Origin: Paracoccaceae bacterium
Lineage (GTDB): Bacteria; Pseudomonadota; Alphaproteobacteria; Rhodobacterales; Rhodobacteraceae
Reading direction: 5' to 3'
Length of the DNA: 64,000 bases
NCBI GenBank assembly: GCA_027489355.1
Contig: JAIXZY010000049.1
Span: 1 to 64,000, forward strand
Below the pieces are notes generated by a model. That model was not told where the DNA came from and made no database searches. It was given only the letters and a program-made list of their open reading frames with translations. The stretch's first letter is position 1, and every line of letters begins with the position of its first letter. Of the stretch, positions 55,187-63,385 are shown piece after piece. Position numbers and translations under genes: made by a program.

Positions 55187-55218
55187 GCACGAAGGTCCTT
55201 TTGCAGAAGCCAAAAGGA

Positions 55219-55683
55219 TCAGGCAAGCACCTTCGTCATGAAGACCGAGTTCGGATCGTCCCAATAGCCCTCGAAGGGCGGGCAATCCTGGAACCCCGCC
55301 CGGGCGTATAGCGCGCGGGCGGCGACGAAGGTGGGCTGCACCCCGGTCTCCAGTGACAGGCGGGTGAACCCGTCCTTCCGGGCCTCGGAAACCAGATGGT
55401 CCAGCATCGCCTTCGACAGCCCCCGTCCCCGGGCCTCGGTCAGGACATGCATCGACTTGATCTCGGCGTGGCCCGCATCGATCCGTTTGAACGCGCCCAT
55501 CGCAAGCGGCACGCCGTCGTCGCGCAGGACGAAGAAACGGATGCCCGGCGCGGCAAGCGCCCCCTTGTCCATCATGTGGATCGATTCGGGCGGCGTGTCG
55601 GCGTGCATGTCCGCCGTATGCCGGTCAAACAGCAGCGACAGGTCCGGGGTCAGCGGATGTTCTTCGGCGATGACGACCGCCAT
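55219..55683 (-). CDS. GNAT acetyltransferase
   Basis: 154 residues. AEIKSMHVLTEARGRGLSKAMLDHLVSEARKDGFTRLSLETG contains the acetyl-CoA loop (R-G-R-G-L-S) of a YjcF/ElaA-like GNAT, and ALYARAGFQDCPPFEGYWDDPNSVFMTK is the usual C-terminus of this subfamily. The substrate is unknown. The start codon is immediately after the stop of the NDUFS4 gene, so the two are cotranscribed. Confidence 0.87.
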   Translation of the reverse strand: MAVVIAEEHPLTPDLSLLFDRHTADMHADTPPESIHMMDKGALAAPGIRFFVLRDDGVPLAMGAFKRIDAGHAEIKSMHVLTEARGRGLSKAMLDHLVSEARKDGFTRLSLETGVQPTFVAARALYARAGFQDCPPFEGYWDDPNSVFMTKVLA

Positions 55684-55995
55684 TCAGTGCGTCCAGGCGC
55701 CCTTGCGGTCGGTGGCGAAATTCTCGCCATAGCCGCGCGGGCGGATCACCGGCTTGCGCGCCTTGGGCTCGACCAGGTCGTATGCGATGCCCTTCTCGGC
55801 CGCATAAGCCTCCGCCGCCTCGCGCGTCTCGAACCTCAGCCGCACCTGGCTTTGCGTGTCGCTGGACGAGGTCCAGCCCATCAGCGGATCGATGTCACGC
55901 TCCGACGCCGGGGCGAATTCCAGCACCCACTGGTGAGTCTTGGCGGTCCCGGATTGCATGGCGGTCTTGGCAGGCTGGTAGATGCGGGCGCGCAT
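55684..55995 (-). CDS. NADH dehydrogenase NDUFS4-family subunit
   Basis: 103 residues homologous to the mitochondrial complex I accessory subunit NDUFS4 (18 kDa): [59 protein letters not shown] and [32 protein letters not shown]. It is known as an extra subunit in alphaproteobacterial complex I. It sits away from a nuo operon, as is common. The start at 55995 is the conserved one. A 16-bp hairpin lies upstream. Confidence 0.92.
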   Translation of the reverse strand: MRARIYQPAKTAMQSGTAKTHQWVLEFAPASERDIDPLMGWTSSSDTQSQVRLRFETREAAEAYAAEKGIAYDLVEPKARKPVIRPRGYGENFATDRKGAWTH

Positions 55996-56062
55996 GGGCA
56001 ATTCCTCCGAACGTGGCCTCGTATATCTCAACGCTGCGGGGAAAGCGCAAGCGTCAGAAAAG

Positions 56063-56118
56063 GCTGTCGGTCGGCGTCTGGGAGTGTGGGGTGGGGTAGG
56101 TCGACGCCGACCGACAGC
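56063..56118. repeat. 16-bp inverted repeat with G-rich loop
   Basis: Perfect arms GCTGTCGGTCGGCGTC (56063-56078) and GACGCCGACCGACAGC (56103-56118) with a 24-nt loop. The loop holds G runs of 3, 4, 4 and 2 (plus strand). It lies in the gap between the methyltransferase and NDUFS4 genes, both on the minus strand. It has no T run. The rest of this gap (to 56201) has no gene. Confidence 0.75.
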
Positions 56119-56201
56119 TTCAGTTGCTGCTTGCCCTGACAGCTTGTCGCAACTCAGCACGCAAATCAACCTAAAGTTGTGCGTGCGATAAACTTGCAAC
56201 C

Positions 56202-57056
56202 CTACCGCCGCGCCAGTCGGATGATCCGATAGCGGTTGTAGGTCTTGAACGCGTCGGACGTCCGGGTCGTCCCGGTCAGCCGCTGCATCAGGTTGGCCCG
56301 CCGCTTGCGTGACAGGAACAGGCCGATCACCTTGGCCAGCGCCCAGTGCGCCTTTGGCCGCTTGCCGCGAATCTCGTCCGAGATGCGCGTCACCCCGTGA
56401 CCCAGCACATGGAACAGCGCCTGCTCCAGGTCGATCGAGGGTGCGACGGCCTCGGTGATGTCTTCCTCGGCCTCGATGGCAAAGGCCGACCCTTCCACCG
56501 CCGCCTGGAAGGCCGCAAGCTGATGTCCGCCCCCCGGCTGCGGTCCGTGCACCTGCCGACCCTTGTAGGCCTCGGTGCGGAAGCAGTCGGCGATCAGCAC
56601 CTTGCCGCCCGGTGCCAGCAGTCGCGCGCATTTGGGCAGGCTTTCGCCCAGTGGAATGTACTGGAAGCTTTCCGAGAAAAGGCACAGATCGAACGGCCCC
56701 GTGCCCGTGAAGGCCTCGAAGGTGCATTCATGCACCGTCGCGCCCCTGGCCGTCTCGCGGCAGCGCGCCGCAAGGAAGGCTGACGGCACGACGATGTCCA
56801 CCTGATGCCCCAGCGCCAGCAACTTCTTCGCCGTCTCGCCCGCGCCGCCGCCGATATCCAGGATGCGCAGCCGACCTTCCGGCAGGTAGCCGAACAGCTT
56901 GACCGTATAGGCATCCTGCGCCGCCCGCAGGTTGCCGGCCGTGACCTCCAGCCCCGTCCACAGCCCGTAATGCAGGTTCTCGGCCCCGGACAGCCAGCGG
57001 ATGAACGCCAGCCCCACATCCAGCCCCACGGCCCGCGTATCGATCTTCTCAGCCAT
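56202..57056 (-). CDS. SAM-dependent methyltransferase, class I
   Basis: 284 residues. [31 protein letters not shown] is motif I of class I methyltransferases (about 62-92), [37 protein letters not shown] the later motifs. The N-terminal [26 protein letters not shown] with HYGLW recalls enzymes acting on small molecules or lipids of the cyclopropane-synthase/ubiquinone type. The C-terminal third (basic, [12 protein letters not shown]) is unassigned. The substrate is not known. Confidence 0.82.
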   Translation of the reverse strand: MAEKIDTRAVGLDVGLAFIRWLSGAENLHYGLWTGLEVTAGNLRAAQDAYTVKLFGYLPEGRLRILDIGGGAGETAKKLLALGHQVDIVVPSAFLAARCRETARGATVHECTFEAFTGTGPFDLCLFSESFQYIPLGESLPKCARLLAPGGKVLIADCFRTEAYKGRQVHGPQPGGGHQLAAFQAAVEGSAFAIEAEEDITEAVAPSIDLEQALFHVLGHGVTRISDEIRGKRPKAHWALAKVIGLFLSRKRRANLMQRLTGTTRTSDAFKTYNRYRIIRLARR

Positions 57057-57141
57057 CTGTCACCTCTGGCCGCGAGCCTTAGCCGCTTACCGCCCGTCGG
57101 GCAACGGTTTCACCCGGACCCGCGGATCACCGCTTGAACTG

Positions 57142-57156
57142 GAACAAAAACGGATC
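57142..57156 (+). promoter_or_regulatory. candidate LexA (SOS) box of uvrB
   Basis: GAACAAAAACGGATC lies 36 nt before the uvrB start. It fits the alphaproteobacterial LexA site GAAC-N7-GAAC (GTTC-N7-GTTC on the other strand) with one mismatch in the second half. uvrB is a common SOS gene. Confidence 0.45.
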
Positions 57157-57191
57157 AAATCTGCTCTTTCCCGACTCCTGCGAGGCGCGCG

Positions 57192-59375
57192 ATGCCGCAC
57201 AACAACATCAACGCCCTGACCGAGCGCCCGGACGTCTTGACCAAGCCCAAGCTGGAAGGCGGGCGTCGCTTCGTCATGCAGACGCCGTTCCAGCCGGCGG
57301 GAGACCAGCCGACCGCGATCCGGGACCTGACGGCGGGCGTCCAGGCGGGCGAACGCGACCAGGTCCTTCTGGGCGCGACCGGCACCGGCAAGACATTCAC
57401 CATGGCCAAGGTGATCGAGGAAACCCAGCGCCCGGCGATCATCCTGGCGCCCAACAAGACGCTGGCCGCGCAGTTGTATGGGGAATTCAAGGGCTTCTTC
57501 CCCGACAACGCGGTGGAATACTTCGTAAGCTACTACGACTACTACCAGCCCGAAGCCTATGTCGCCCGCACCGACACCTATATCGAGAAGGAATCCCAGA
57601 TCAACGAACAGATCGACCGGATGCGCCACTCGGCCACTCGGGCGCTTCTGGAACGCGACGACGTGATCATCGTTGCCTCCGTCTCCTGCATCTACGGCAT
57701 CGGCTCGGTCGAGACCTATTCGGCCATGACGCAGGACCTGATCGTCGGGCAGCTTTACGACCAGCGGAAGGTGATGGCGGAACTCGTCGCCCAGCAGTAC
57801 CGCCGCCTGGAAACCGCCTTCCAGCGCGGCTCATTCCGCGTGCGGGGCGATTCTCTGGAAGTCTGGCCCGCCCACCTGGAAGACCGCGCCTGGCGGTTCA
57901 GCTTCTTCGGCGAAGAGCTGGAGTCGATCACCGAATTCGACCCGCTGACCGGCGCGCGGACCGACACGTTCAAGCAGATCCGCATCTATGCGAACTCTCA
58001 CTACGTGACCCCGCGCCCGACGTTGGCGCAGGCGATAAAGGGCATCAAGGACGAGCTTTTCCATCGCCTCAAGCAGCTCGAATCCGAAGGGAAACTGCTG
58101 GAAGCGCAGCGCCTGGAACAGCGCACCAACTTCGACCTCGAGATGCTGGAGGCGACCGGAAGCTGCGCGGGGATCGAGAACTATTCGCGCTACCTCACGG
58201 GGCGCGCGCCCGGTGAACCGCCGCCGACGCTCTTCGAATTCATCCCCGACAACGCCATCGTCTTTGCCGACGAAAGCCACGTCTCGGTCCCCCAGATTGG
58301 CGGCATGTACCGCGGCGACTTCCGGCGCAAGTTCACCCTGGCCGAACATGGATTCCGCCTGCCGTCCTGCATGGACAACCGCCCGCTGAAGTTCGAGGAG
58401 TGGGACGCCATGCGCCCGCAATCCGTCTTCGTCTCGGCCACCCCCGCGGCCTGGGAGCTGGAGCAGACTGGGGGCGTCTTCACTGAACAGGTTATCCGCC
58501 CCACGGGCCTTCTGGACCCCGTGGTCGAAATCCGCCCCGTCGAGATGCAGGTGGACGACCTTCTGGACGAAATCCGCAAGGTCTCGGCCAAGGGGCTTCG
58601 GACGCTGGTCACGGTGCTGACCAAGCGCATGGCCGAGGATCTGACGGACTACCTCCACGAACAGGGCATCCGGGTGCGCTACATGCATTCGGACATCGAC
58701 ACCATCGAACGCATTGAAATCCTGCGGGATCTGCGGCTCGGCGCCTTCGACGCGCTGGTCGGGATCAACCTGCTGCGCGAAGGGTTGGATATTCCAGAAT
58801 GCGGGCTGGTGGCGATCCTGGATGCGGACAAGGAAGGCTTCCTGCGGTCGGAGACTTCGCTGATCCAGACAATTGGCCGCGCGGCGCGGAACGCTGAAGG
58901 CCGGGTCATCATGTATGCCGACCGGATCACCGGGTCGATGGAACGTGCGCTGGCCGAGACCAACCGCCGCCGCGAAAAGCAGATGGCCTACAACATCGAA
59001 CACGGGATCACCCCCGAGACGGTGAAGAAGAACGTCGAGGACGTCCTGGCGGGCCTCTGGCAGGGCGATACCGACATGTCCCGGGTCACGACCAAGGTCG
59101 ACAAGCCGATGGTCGGCCAGAACCTCGCCGCGCACCTGGAGGCGCTGCGCGCCCAGATGCGCAAGGCCGCCGAGAACCTGGAGTTCGAGGAAGCCGCCCG
59201 CCTGCGCGACGAGGTCAAGCGCCTGGAGGCGGTGGAGCTTGCCGTGGCCGACGACCCCTTCGCCCGGCAGGAGGTGATCGAAGAGGCGGTGACCGAGGCG
59301 GTCAAGATGGCAGGGCGGTCCACCGCAGGCCGGGCCGGACAGCGCGGCGGGAAACGATCGCGCCGGGGGCGCTAG
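57192..59375 (+). CDS. uvrB: excinuclease ABC subunit B
   Basis: UvrB verifies DNA damage and, with UvrA and UvrC, drives nucleotide excision repair. The 727 residues are full length. Walker A is GATGTGKT (61-68), the damage-probing beta-hairpin is [11 protein letters not shown], motif II FADESH, then helicase motifs ([20 protein letters not shown]), and the C-terminal UVR domain ([31 protein letters not shown]) is present before a basic tail. The start at 57192 follows a probable LexA site. A REP palindrome starts 6 nt after its stop. Confidence 0.96.
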   Translation: MPHNNINALTERPDVLTKPKLEGGRRFVMQTPFQPAGDQPTAIRDLTAGVQAGERDQVLLGATGTGKTFTMAKVIEETQRPAIILAPNKTLAAQLYGEFKGFFPDNAVEYFVSYYDYYQPEAYVARTDTYIEKESQINEQIDRMRHSATRALLERDDVIIVASVSCIYGIGSVETYSAMTQDLIVGQLYDQRKVMAELVAQQYRRLETAFQRGSFRVRGDSLEVWPAHLEDRAWRFSFFGEELESITEFDPLTGARTDTFKQIRIYANSHYVTPRPTLAQAIKGIKDELFHRLKQLESEGKLLEAQRLEQRTNFDLEMLEATGSCAGIENYSRYLTGRAPGEPPPTLFEFIPDNAIVFADESHVSVPQIGGMYRGDFRRKFTLAEHGFRLPSCMDNRPLKFEEWDAMRPQSVFVSATPAAWELEQTGGVFTEQVIRPTGLLDPVVEIRPVEMQVDDLLDEIRKVSAKGLRTLVTVLTKRMAEDLTDYLHEQGIRVRYMHSDIDTIERIEILRDLRLGAFDALVGINLLREGLDIPECGLVAILDADKEGFLRSETSLIQTIGRAARNAEGRVIMYADRITGSMERALAETNRRREKQMAYNIEHGITPETVKKNVEDVLAGLWQGDTDMSRVTTKVDKPMVGQNLAAHLEALRAQMRKAAENLEFEEAARLRDEVKRLEAVELAVADDPFARQEVIEEAVTEAVKMAGRSTAGRAGQRGGKRSRRGR

Positions 59376-59381
59376 GAGGGG

Positions 59382-59405
59382 GGGTGGGCGGATCGCCCAC
59401 CCTAC
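59382..59405. repeat. REP palindrome after uvrB
   Basis: GGGTGGGCG / CGCCCACCC arms around ATC-like GAT, then CTACG. It lacks the left GTA of perfect copies. Together with the copies at 59541 and 60061 it frames the RAYT gene. Confidence 0.85.
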
Positions 59406-59526
59406 GCAGCGTCTGGACGTCCGGCCGCGCGCCAGGCTGGGCATGACGCTCCACTTGCCTGTGGTCCAGCGCGGCCGACCCGATCCAGCGGCCGGCGCGG
59501 CGGGCTTGCAGAACCGGGCTTGTCGC

Positions 59527-60033
59527 TCAAGCGACCGCCCGTAGGGTGGGCGATTCGCCCACCGTCGCCCGAAGATCGCGGTGCAAAGTGGAAAACGGCC
59601 ACTCCTCTGCCGCCGCCACCAACCCGTGCCGGACCGGATCGCTCAGGCAATAGGCGATGGCGCGGCGTTCCTCGTCCGGGTCGCGGATCCGGTGTTCCCA
59701 GAACCGCCGCTGCCACAGCCCGGCCTCGCGCTTCTCGGCCATGCTGCGCGACTGCAGACCTCGCAGCCCGGAGGCGTGGGTGAACCGGCCCTTGATCTTC
59801 TGCCAGCGCCGGGAAAAGTCCGCGTCGCCGGGGGGCAGGGTCCAGACCGCATGGATATGATCGGGCAGGATCACCATCGCCTCACAACGGGTCGGATGTT
59901 CGGCCACGGTCAGCCGGTAGGCCTCACGCAGAAGGTCGATGCGGTCAACCAGCGCGGTCCCGCCGCGTTCGGCCAGATTGACGGTGAAGAAGTAGGTCGC
60001 TCCGGGAATGCGCAGACGGCGATAGTTCGGCAT
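59527..60033 (-). mobile_element. REP-associated tyrosine transposase (RAYT), CDS
   Basis: A 168-residue Y1-type HUH nuclease of the IS200-like RAYT (Transposase_17/TnpA_REP) family. The HUH pair is His59-Ile-His61 (VILPDHIHAVWTLP), and the catalytic Tyr is Tyr128 in AIAYCLSDPVRHGLV. The N-terminal YRRLRIPGATYFFTVNLAERGG is typical, and the middle WQKIKGRFT / LWQRRFWEHRIRD matches. RAYTs nick and move REP palindromes. It is flanked by REPs on both sides, and the 3' copy lies inside the reading frame and encodes the tail (VGESPTLRAVA). It looks intact. The start is at 60033. Confidence 0.92.
59541..59563. repeat. REP palindrome inside the RAYT 3' end
   Basis: GTAGGGTGGGCG / CGCCCACC around ATT; the right end reads ACCGTCG in place of CCCTAC. 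It lies within the last 13 codons of the RAYT gene and so forms part of the protein. Confidence 0.88.
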
Positions 60034-60060
60034 GGACTGCCCCTTCAAGTGTTTTCCTCC

Positions 60061-60088
60061 GTAGGGTGGGCGAAATCGCCCACCCTAC
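60061..60088. repeat. perfect REP palindrome upstream of RAYT
   Basis: GTAGGGTGGGCG / CGCCCACCCTAC, 12-nt perfect arms with a 4-nt AAAT loop, 27 nt before the RAYT start and 3 nt after the stop of the 60092 gene. With 8995 it is the best preserved copy. Confidence 0.92.
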
Positions 60089-60091
60089 GGG

Positions 60092-60379
60092 TCATTCGAT
60101 CAGGATGATGTCCGCCTCCCCGGCATGGGTCAGCGCGCGACAGGTGACCACTTCGCTTACGCGTTCGTCCCAGTAGCGGGGGTCGGCCAGCACGGTTTCG
60201 GGCAAGCGATCCTTGTTGAACACCCGCCGCTTCTGGCGCTTGACAGTGATTTCGTATGCGTTCGACCGCAGGCGCGCGCCGGGCCGCAGAAGACCGTCGC
60301 GCAAGGCATCGGCGCGGTCCTGCAGGCGCCTGATCTCGGCCTTCAGCCGGGCGAATTCGTCTACCGGGTCCATCGTCAC
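60092..60379 (-). CDS. conserved hypothetical protein
   Basis: 95 residues. The N-terminus is a coiled-coil-like helix (DEFARLKAEIRRLQDRADALRDGLL), followed by RLRSNAYEITVKRQKRRVFNKDRLPETVLADPRYWDERVSEVVTCRALT and an acidic end. The middle resembles small phage or plasmid-type proteins that act on DNA substrates, but I recognise no family. The REP before its stop side belongs to the RAYT unit. Met at 60379 or 60373 could be the start. Confidence 0.65.
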   Translation of the reverse strand: MTMDPVDEFARLKAEIRRLQDRADALRDGLLRPGARLRSNAYEITVKRQKRRVFNKDRLPETVLADPRYWDERVSEVVTCRALTHAGEADIILIE

Positions 60380-60486
60380 CTCCGTTCCTTGAGGCAGTGT
60401 CGCCGGAAGGCCTTGCCGCCCGGTTAACGCCCCAGGGAACAGGTGACGGTGCCAGGCGTTATGCTTCCGTGACTGCAGGAGACCCC

Positions 60487-61227
60487 ATGCCCCACCCCAT
60501 CCGCATCGGCGTCGGCGGCTGGACCTTTGATCCCTGGCGCGGCCCCTTCTTCCCCGCAGGCCTGCGCCAGGCAGACGAGCTGCGCTTCGCGTCGCGCGCG
60601 CTGACGGCGATCGAGGTCAACGGCACCTTCTACCGCACCCAGACCCCCGCGACCTTCCGCAACTGGGCCCGCCAGACCCCCGACGGCTTTGTCTTCACCC
60701 TGAAGGCCCCGCGCTATGTCACCACGCGGCGCGAGCTGTCCGGCACTGCTGCTTCGGTCGAGCGATTCATCGCCTCGGGGCTGGCGGAACTGGGACCAAA
60801 GCTCGGTCCGATCAACTGGCAGTTCCCGCCCACCAAGACCTTCGACTGTGCTGATGTAGCAGGGTTTCTGGACCTCTTGCCCGACAGTCTGAACGGCCTG
60901 CCCCTGCGCCATGCCATCGAGGCGCGGCACGAAAGCTTCCTCGCGCCGGCCTTCGCCGCCCTCCTCGCCGACCGGGGCGTTGCCGCCGTCCTGGGGGCGG
61001 ACGGACCCTATCCCGAGATCGATGCCGCCACCGCCCCCTTTGCCTATCTGCGCCTGATGGGGACAAAGGACGGCGAGGCGCTCGGTTATTCCAAACCCGC
61101 CCTTGACCGGTGGGCCACACGCCTGCGCAAGATTGCCCGGGACCGCGACGTCTTTGCCTTCGTCATCTCGGGCCACAAGGCCGCAAACCCGGCTGCCGCC
61201 CAGGCACTGATCCAGCGGCTGGCTTGA
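60487..61227 (+). CDS. DUF72 (YecE-like) protein
   Basis: 246 residues of the DUF72 family, a TIM-barrel-like fold of unknown function. IRIGVGGWTFDPWRGPFFPAGL at the N-terminus, FASRALTAIEVNGTFYRTQTPATFRNWARQTPDGFVFTLKAPRYVT, INWQFPPTKTFD and the C-terminal FAYLRLMGTKDG are the family signatures. The start at 60487 is chosen over in-frame upstream codons because it begins the conserved block. It stands alone. Confidence 0.9.
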   Translation: MPHPIRIGVGGWTFDPWRGPFFPAGLRQADELRFASRALTAIEVNGTFYRTQTPATFRNWARQTPDGFVFTLKAPRYVTTRRELSGTAASVERFIASGLAELGPKLGPINWQFPPTKTFDCADVAGFLDLLPDSLNGLPLRHAIEARHESFLAPAFAALLADRGVAAVLGADGPYPEIDAATAPFAYLRLMGTKDGEALGYSKPALDRWATRLRKIARDRDVFAFVISGHKAANPAAAQALIQRLA

Positions 61228-61257
61228 CCTCATCCCGGTCCGCTCCATCTTCGGACC

Positions 61258-61686
61258 ATGCGCGCAGCGATCTGCCTTGTCCTTCTCGCCTCACCGGCTG
61301 CGGCCTGGGAGTTTACCGCGACCCCGGTCTGCACGGTCCTTGAAGATACGGCATCCCTGTCGATCCGCGTGACCTTCGATCCCTCGCTGCCCCAGCCCTA
61401 TGCCATCACCTTGACCCGCCCCGAGCCCTGGCCCGAAAGCGAAACCTTCGGCCTCCGTTTCGACGGCCCGGCGGCGCTGACCATCGGCACGGCGAGGCAT
61501 CGGCTGTCCGCGGACGGGAAGACGCTGACCGTCACGGACACCGGCTTCGACAATGTGCTGGACGGTCTGGCCTACAACGCGACCGCCACCGCCCTGGCAG
61601 GCGAGACGCAGGTTCCCTTCGACCTGACCGGAGCCCGCCCGGCGGTGGAGGCGTTCCGGGCCTGCAACGTCGTCCCCTCCGCGTAA
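61258..61686 (+). CDS. exported protein of unknown function
   Basis: 142 residues with a signal peptide (about 1-16, SPAAAW). The mature part WEFTATPVCTVLEDTASLSIRVTFDPSLPQPYAITLTRP... is beta-rich, with two Cys (about 25 and 137) that may pair. The family is not one I recognise. It lies 30 nt after DUF72 and is convergent with the ABM gene one base away. Confidence 0.72.
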   Translation: MRAAICLVLLASPAAAWEFTATPVCTVLEDTASLSIRVTFDPSLPQPYAITLTRPEPWPESETFGLRFDGPAALTIGTARHRLSADGKTLTVTDTGFDNVLDGLAYNATATALAGETQVPFDLTGARPAVEAFRACNVVPSA

Positions 61687-61687
61687 C

Positions 61688-62005
61688 TCAAAAGACGCCC
61701 GTCACCTCGTACATCACCGGCTCGAACCCGCGGCACAACTCGTTGATCCGGCGGTTCCTCTCGCGCATCTCGGGGGTGCGCAGCATCGCCTGGTAATCCT
61801 CGCGGGCGCGCCATTGCGAGTAGTTGCAGATCCGCGTCCGGGCATCGTTCATGTGCAGCCCCGCCGCGATGAACCCCGGCTGGCGGCTTATGCAGTCGTG
61901 GTAGGCGGCCTCCAGCGCCTCGACCAGATCGAAGGCCATCGCTGGGGTGGTCTCGAAGGTGGTGATGACGGTTTGGCCTTGGAAATCCTTGACAATCTGC
62001 GGCAT
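61688..62005 (-). CDS. antibiotic biosynthesis monooxygenase (ABM) domain protein
   Basis: 105 residues with the ABM ferredoxin-like fold: VITTFETTPAMAFDLVEALEAAYHDCISRQPGFIAAGLHMNDARTRICNYSQWRAREDYQAMLRTPEM. Members are monooxygenases or heme/quinone-related proteins without cofactor; many are uncharacterised. The start at 62005 (MPQIVKDFQG) is preferred to one 11 codons upstream. It is convergent with the exported protein gene. Confidence 0.85.
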   Translation of the reverse strand: MPQIVKDFQGQTVITTFETTPAMAFDLVEALEAAYHDCISRQPGFIAAGLHMNDARTRICNYSQWRAREDYQAMLRTPEMRERNRRINELCRGFEPVMYEVTGVF

Positions 62006-62055
62006 GTCGGCCTCCCTCTCTGGCACGCAGGATGCCACGAAGCGGGGCCAAAGGC

Positions 62056-62244
62056 ATGAAGTTTCTCGACCCCAACGACCCCTTCTTCGCCCAAGCCTGG
62101 GTGCGCTGGATCACGGTCCTCCTGCCGCTGGCCTGGGGCCTGTTCGAACTTTTCTACGTGGGCTCGCCCCTCTGGGGCGTCCTCTTCATCGCGGCCGGGG
62201 TCTATGCGGGCTGGATGCTCTTCTTCCAGCGCGGCAAGGACTGA
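62056..62244 (+). CDS. small two-helix membrane protein
   Basis: 62 residues: a short cytoplasmic start MKFLDPNDPFFAQAWVRW then two hydrophobic helices (about 19-36 and 41-57) and a basic end FFQRGKD. No family recognised; similar small proteins occur in Rhodobacteraceae. The stop abuts the stop of the zinc-ribbon gene on the other strand. Confidence 0.7.
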   Translation: MKFLDPNDPFFAQAWVRWITVLLPLAWGLFELFYVGSPLWGVLFIAAGVYAGWMLFFQRGKD

Positions 62245-63381
62245 TCAGTCCATCCATCCCGATTGGTCGAAGCCCATCGCCTGCGGGTCATACAGATAGG
62301 CCGCGCCGAAGGCCACGATCAGCGCCAACAGGACCGCAAAGGCGATCTTCCAGGCCGACCACGGTCGTTCGCCCTGCACCTCTCCGGTCTGGCCGTTCAC
62401 AAGGAAACGGTAGCTCTTGCCGTTGTACTTGTAGGCCGCGGTCCAGATCGGCAGCAGGATGTGCTTGAACGTCTCGTCCGACCAGGTCGTGTCCACGTCG
62501 TTGACCCGCTGCTCGTCGCCGCCGATGTCGCGGCGGACGTCCTGCAGGATCACCGCCTCCATCCGCTCCCGCGCCGTCTGATGCCCGTCGGCCAGGCGGA
62601 CCGTGTAGCCCTCAGCCTGGAAGCCCGCCAGGTACTCCGGCCCATATGGGACCAGCGCGCTCAGGTCCCAGGGCGTCAACTCGTCTCCCAGCCGCCCGGG
62701 CAGGCTTTGCGAGGCCATGACCAGCACGTCGTCGAAATCCCGCGCCACGCGGCCCGAGGCCGGATACCAGCGCGTGTGTCGGACCTGTTCCTGCCGCGTC
62801 TCCATCCGGCCATTGACCCGGACCTGGACGGTGCGCGTCTCGTAGTAGTATTCGCCGCGCTGGCCGGTATAGCGGCTTTGCGTGTCGGCATCGAAGGTCC
62901 AGAACGGCACATAAACTCCGTTCATTGCCCGGCCTTTTCGTGCGTACTCCAGCAGAGTGTTCGGCGCGAACCAGAGGCTTCCCATCCAGTCCGTCATCGC
63001 CTTGCGCGCCTCGGATTCCGTCAGCGCAAAAGGGATCAACGCCTGCGGCTTGATATGCCGGGTCGTCCCGGTATCCAGCACCACCGGCGTCGCGCAGAAG
63101 GGGCATTCCGTGGCATGGGTCGCGCCCGAGATCTCGACCAGCGCGCCGCAGTTCGGGCAGGTGGTCGTCCGCACCTCGACCATGTCGCGGTCCGACAAGT
63201 CATCCTGCAGGCCCTTCCGCAGGTCCAACTCTCCCAGCGCCCGCGCCCGCTTCGGGGCGGCACTCTGCGGGATCTCCTGCACATGTCCGCAATGGTCGCA
63301 GACCAGCCGCGTCTGGCCGGGTGCAAACCGCAGTTGCGCCCCGCACTGCTCGCAGGGGTAGCGGTATTCGTCCTGTGGCAT
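62245..63381 (-). CDS. zinc-ribbon membrane protein, SPFH partner
   Basis: 378 residues. Four C-x-x-C pairs in the first 100 residues (YPCEQCGAQ, LVCDHCGHV, TTCPNCGAL, TECPFCATP) suggest two zinc ribbons. The middle (PFALTESEARKAMTDWMGSLWFAP, YVPFWTFDADTQSRYTGQRGEYYYETRTV) is a conserved domain of unknown role, and one membrane helix (AFAVLLALIVAFGAAYLY, about 345-362) precedes a short acidic end. The TFIIB-like or primosomal labels sometimes seen for homologues are not supported. It starts 4 nt after the SPFH gene stop, so they work together. Confidence 0.82.
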   Translation of the reverse strand: MPQDEYRYPCEQCGAQLRFAPGQTRLVCDHCGHVQEIPQSAAPKRARALGELDLRKGLQDDLSDRDMVEVRTTTCPNCGALVEISGATHATECPFCATPVVLDTGTTRHIKPQALIPFALTESEARKAMTDWMGSLWFAPNTLLEYARKGRAMNGVYVPFWTFDADTQSRYTGQRGEYYYETRTVQVRVNGRMETRQEQVRHTRWYPASGRVARDFDDVLVMASQSLPGRLGDELTPWDLSALVPYGPEYLAGFQAEGYTVRLADGHQTARERMEAVILQDVRRDIGGDEQRVNDVDTTWSDETFKHILLPIWTAAYKYNGKSYRFLVNGQTGEVQGERPWSAWKIAFAVLLALIVAFGAAYLYDPQAMGFDQSGWMD

Positions 63382-63385
63382 GGCC

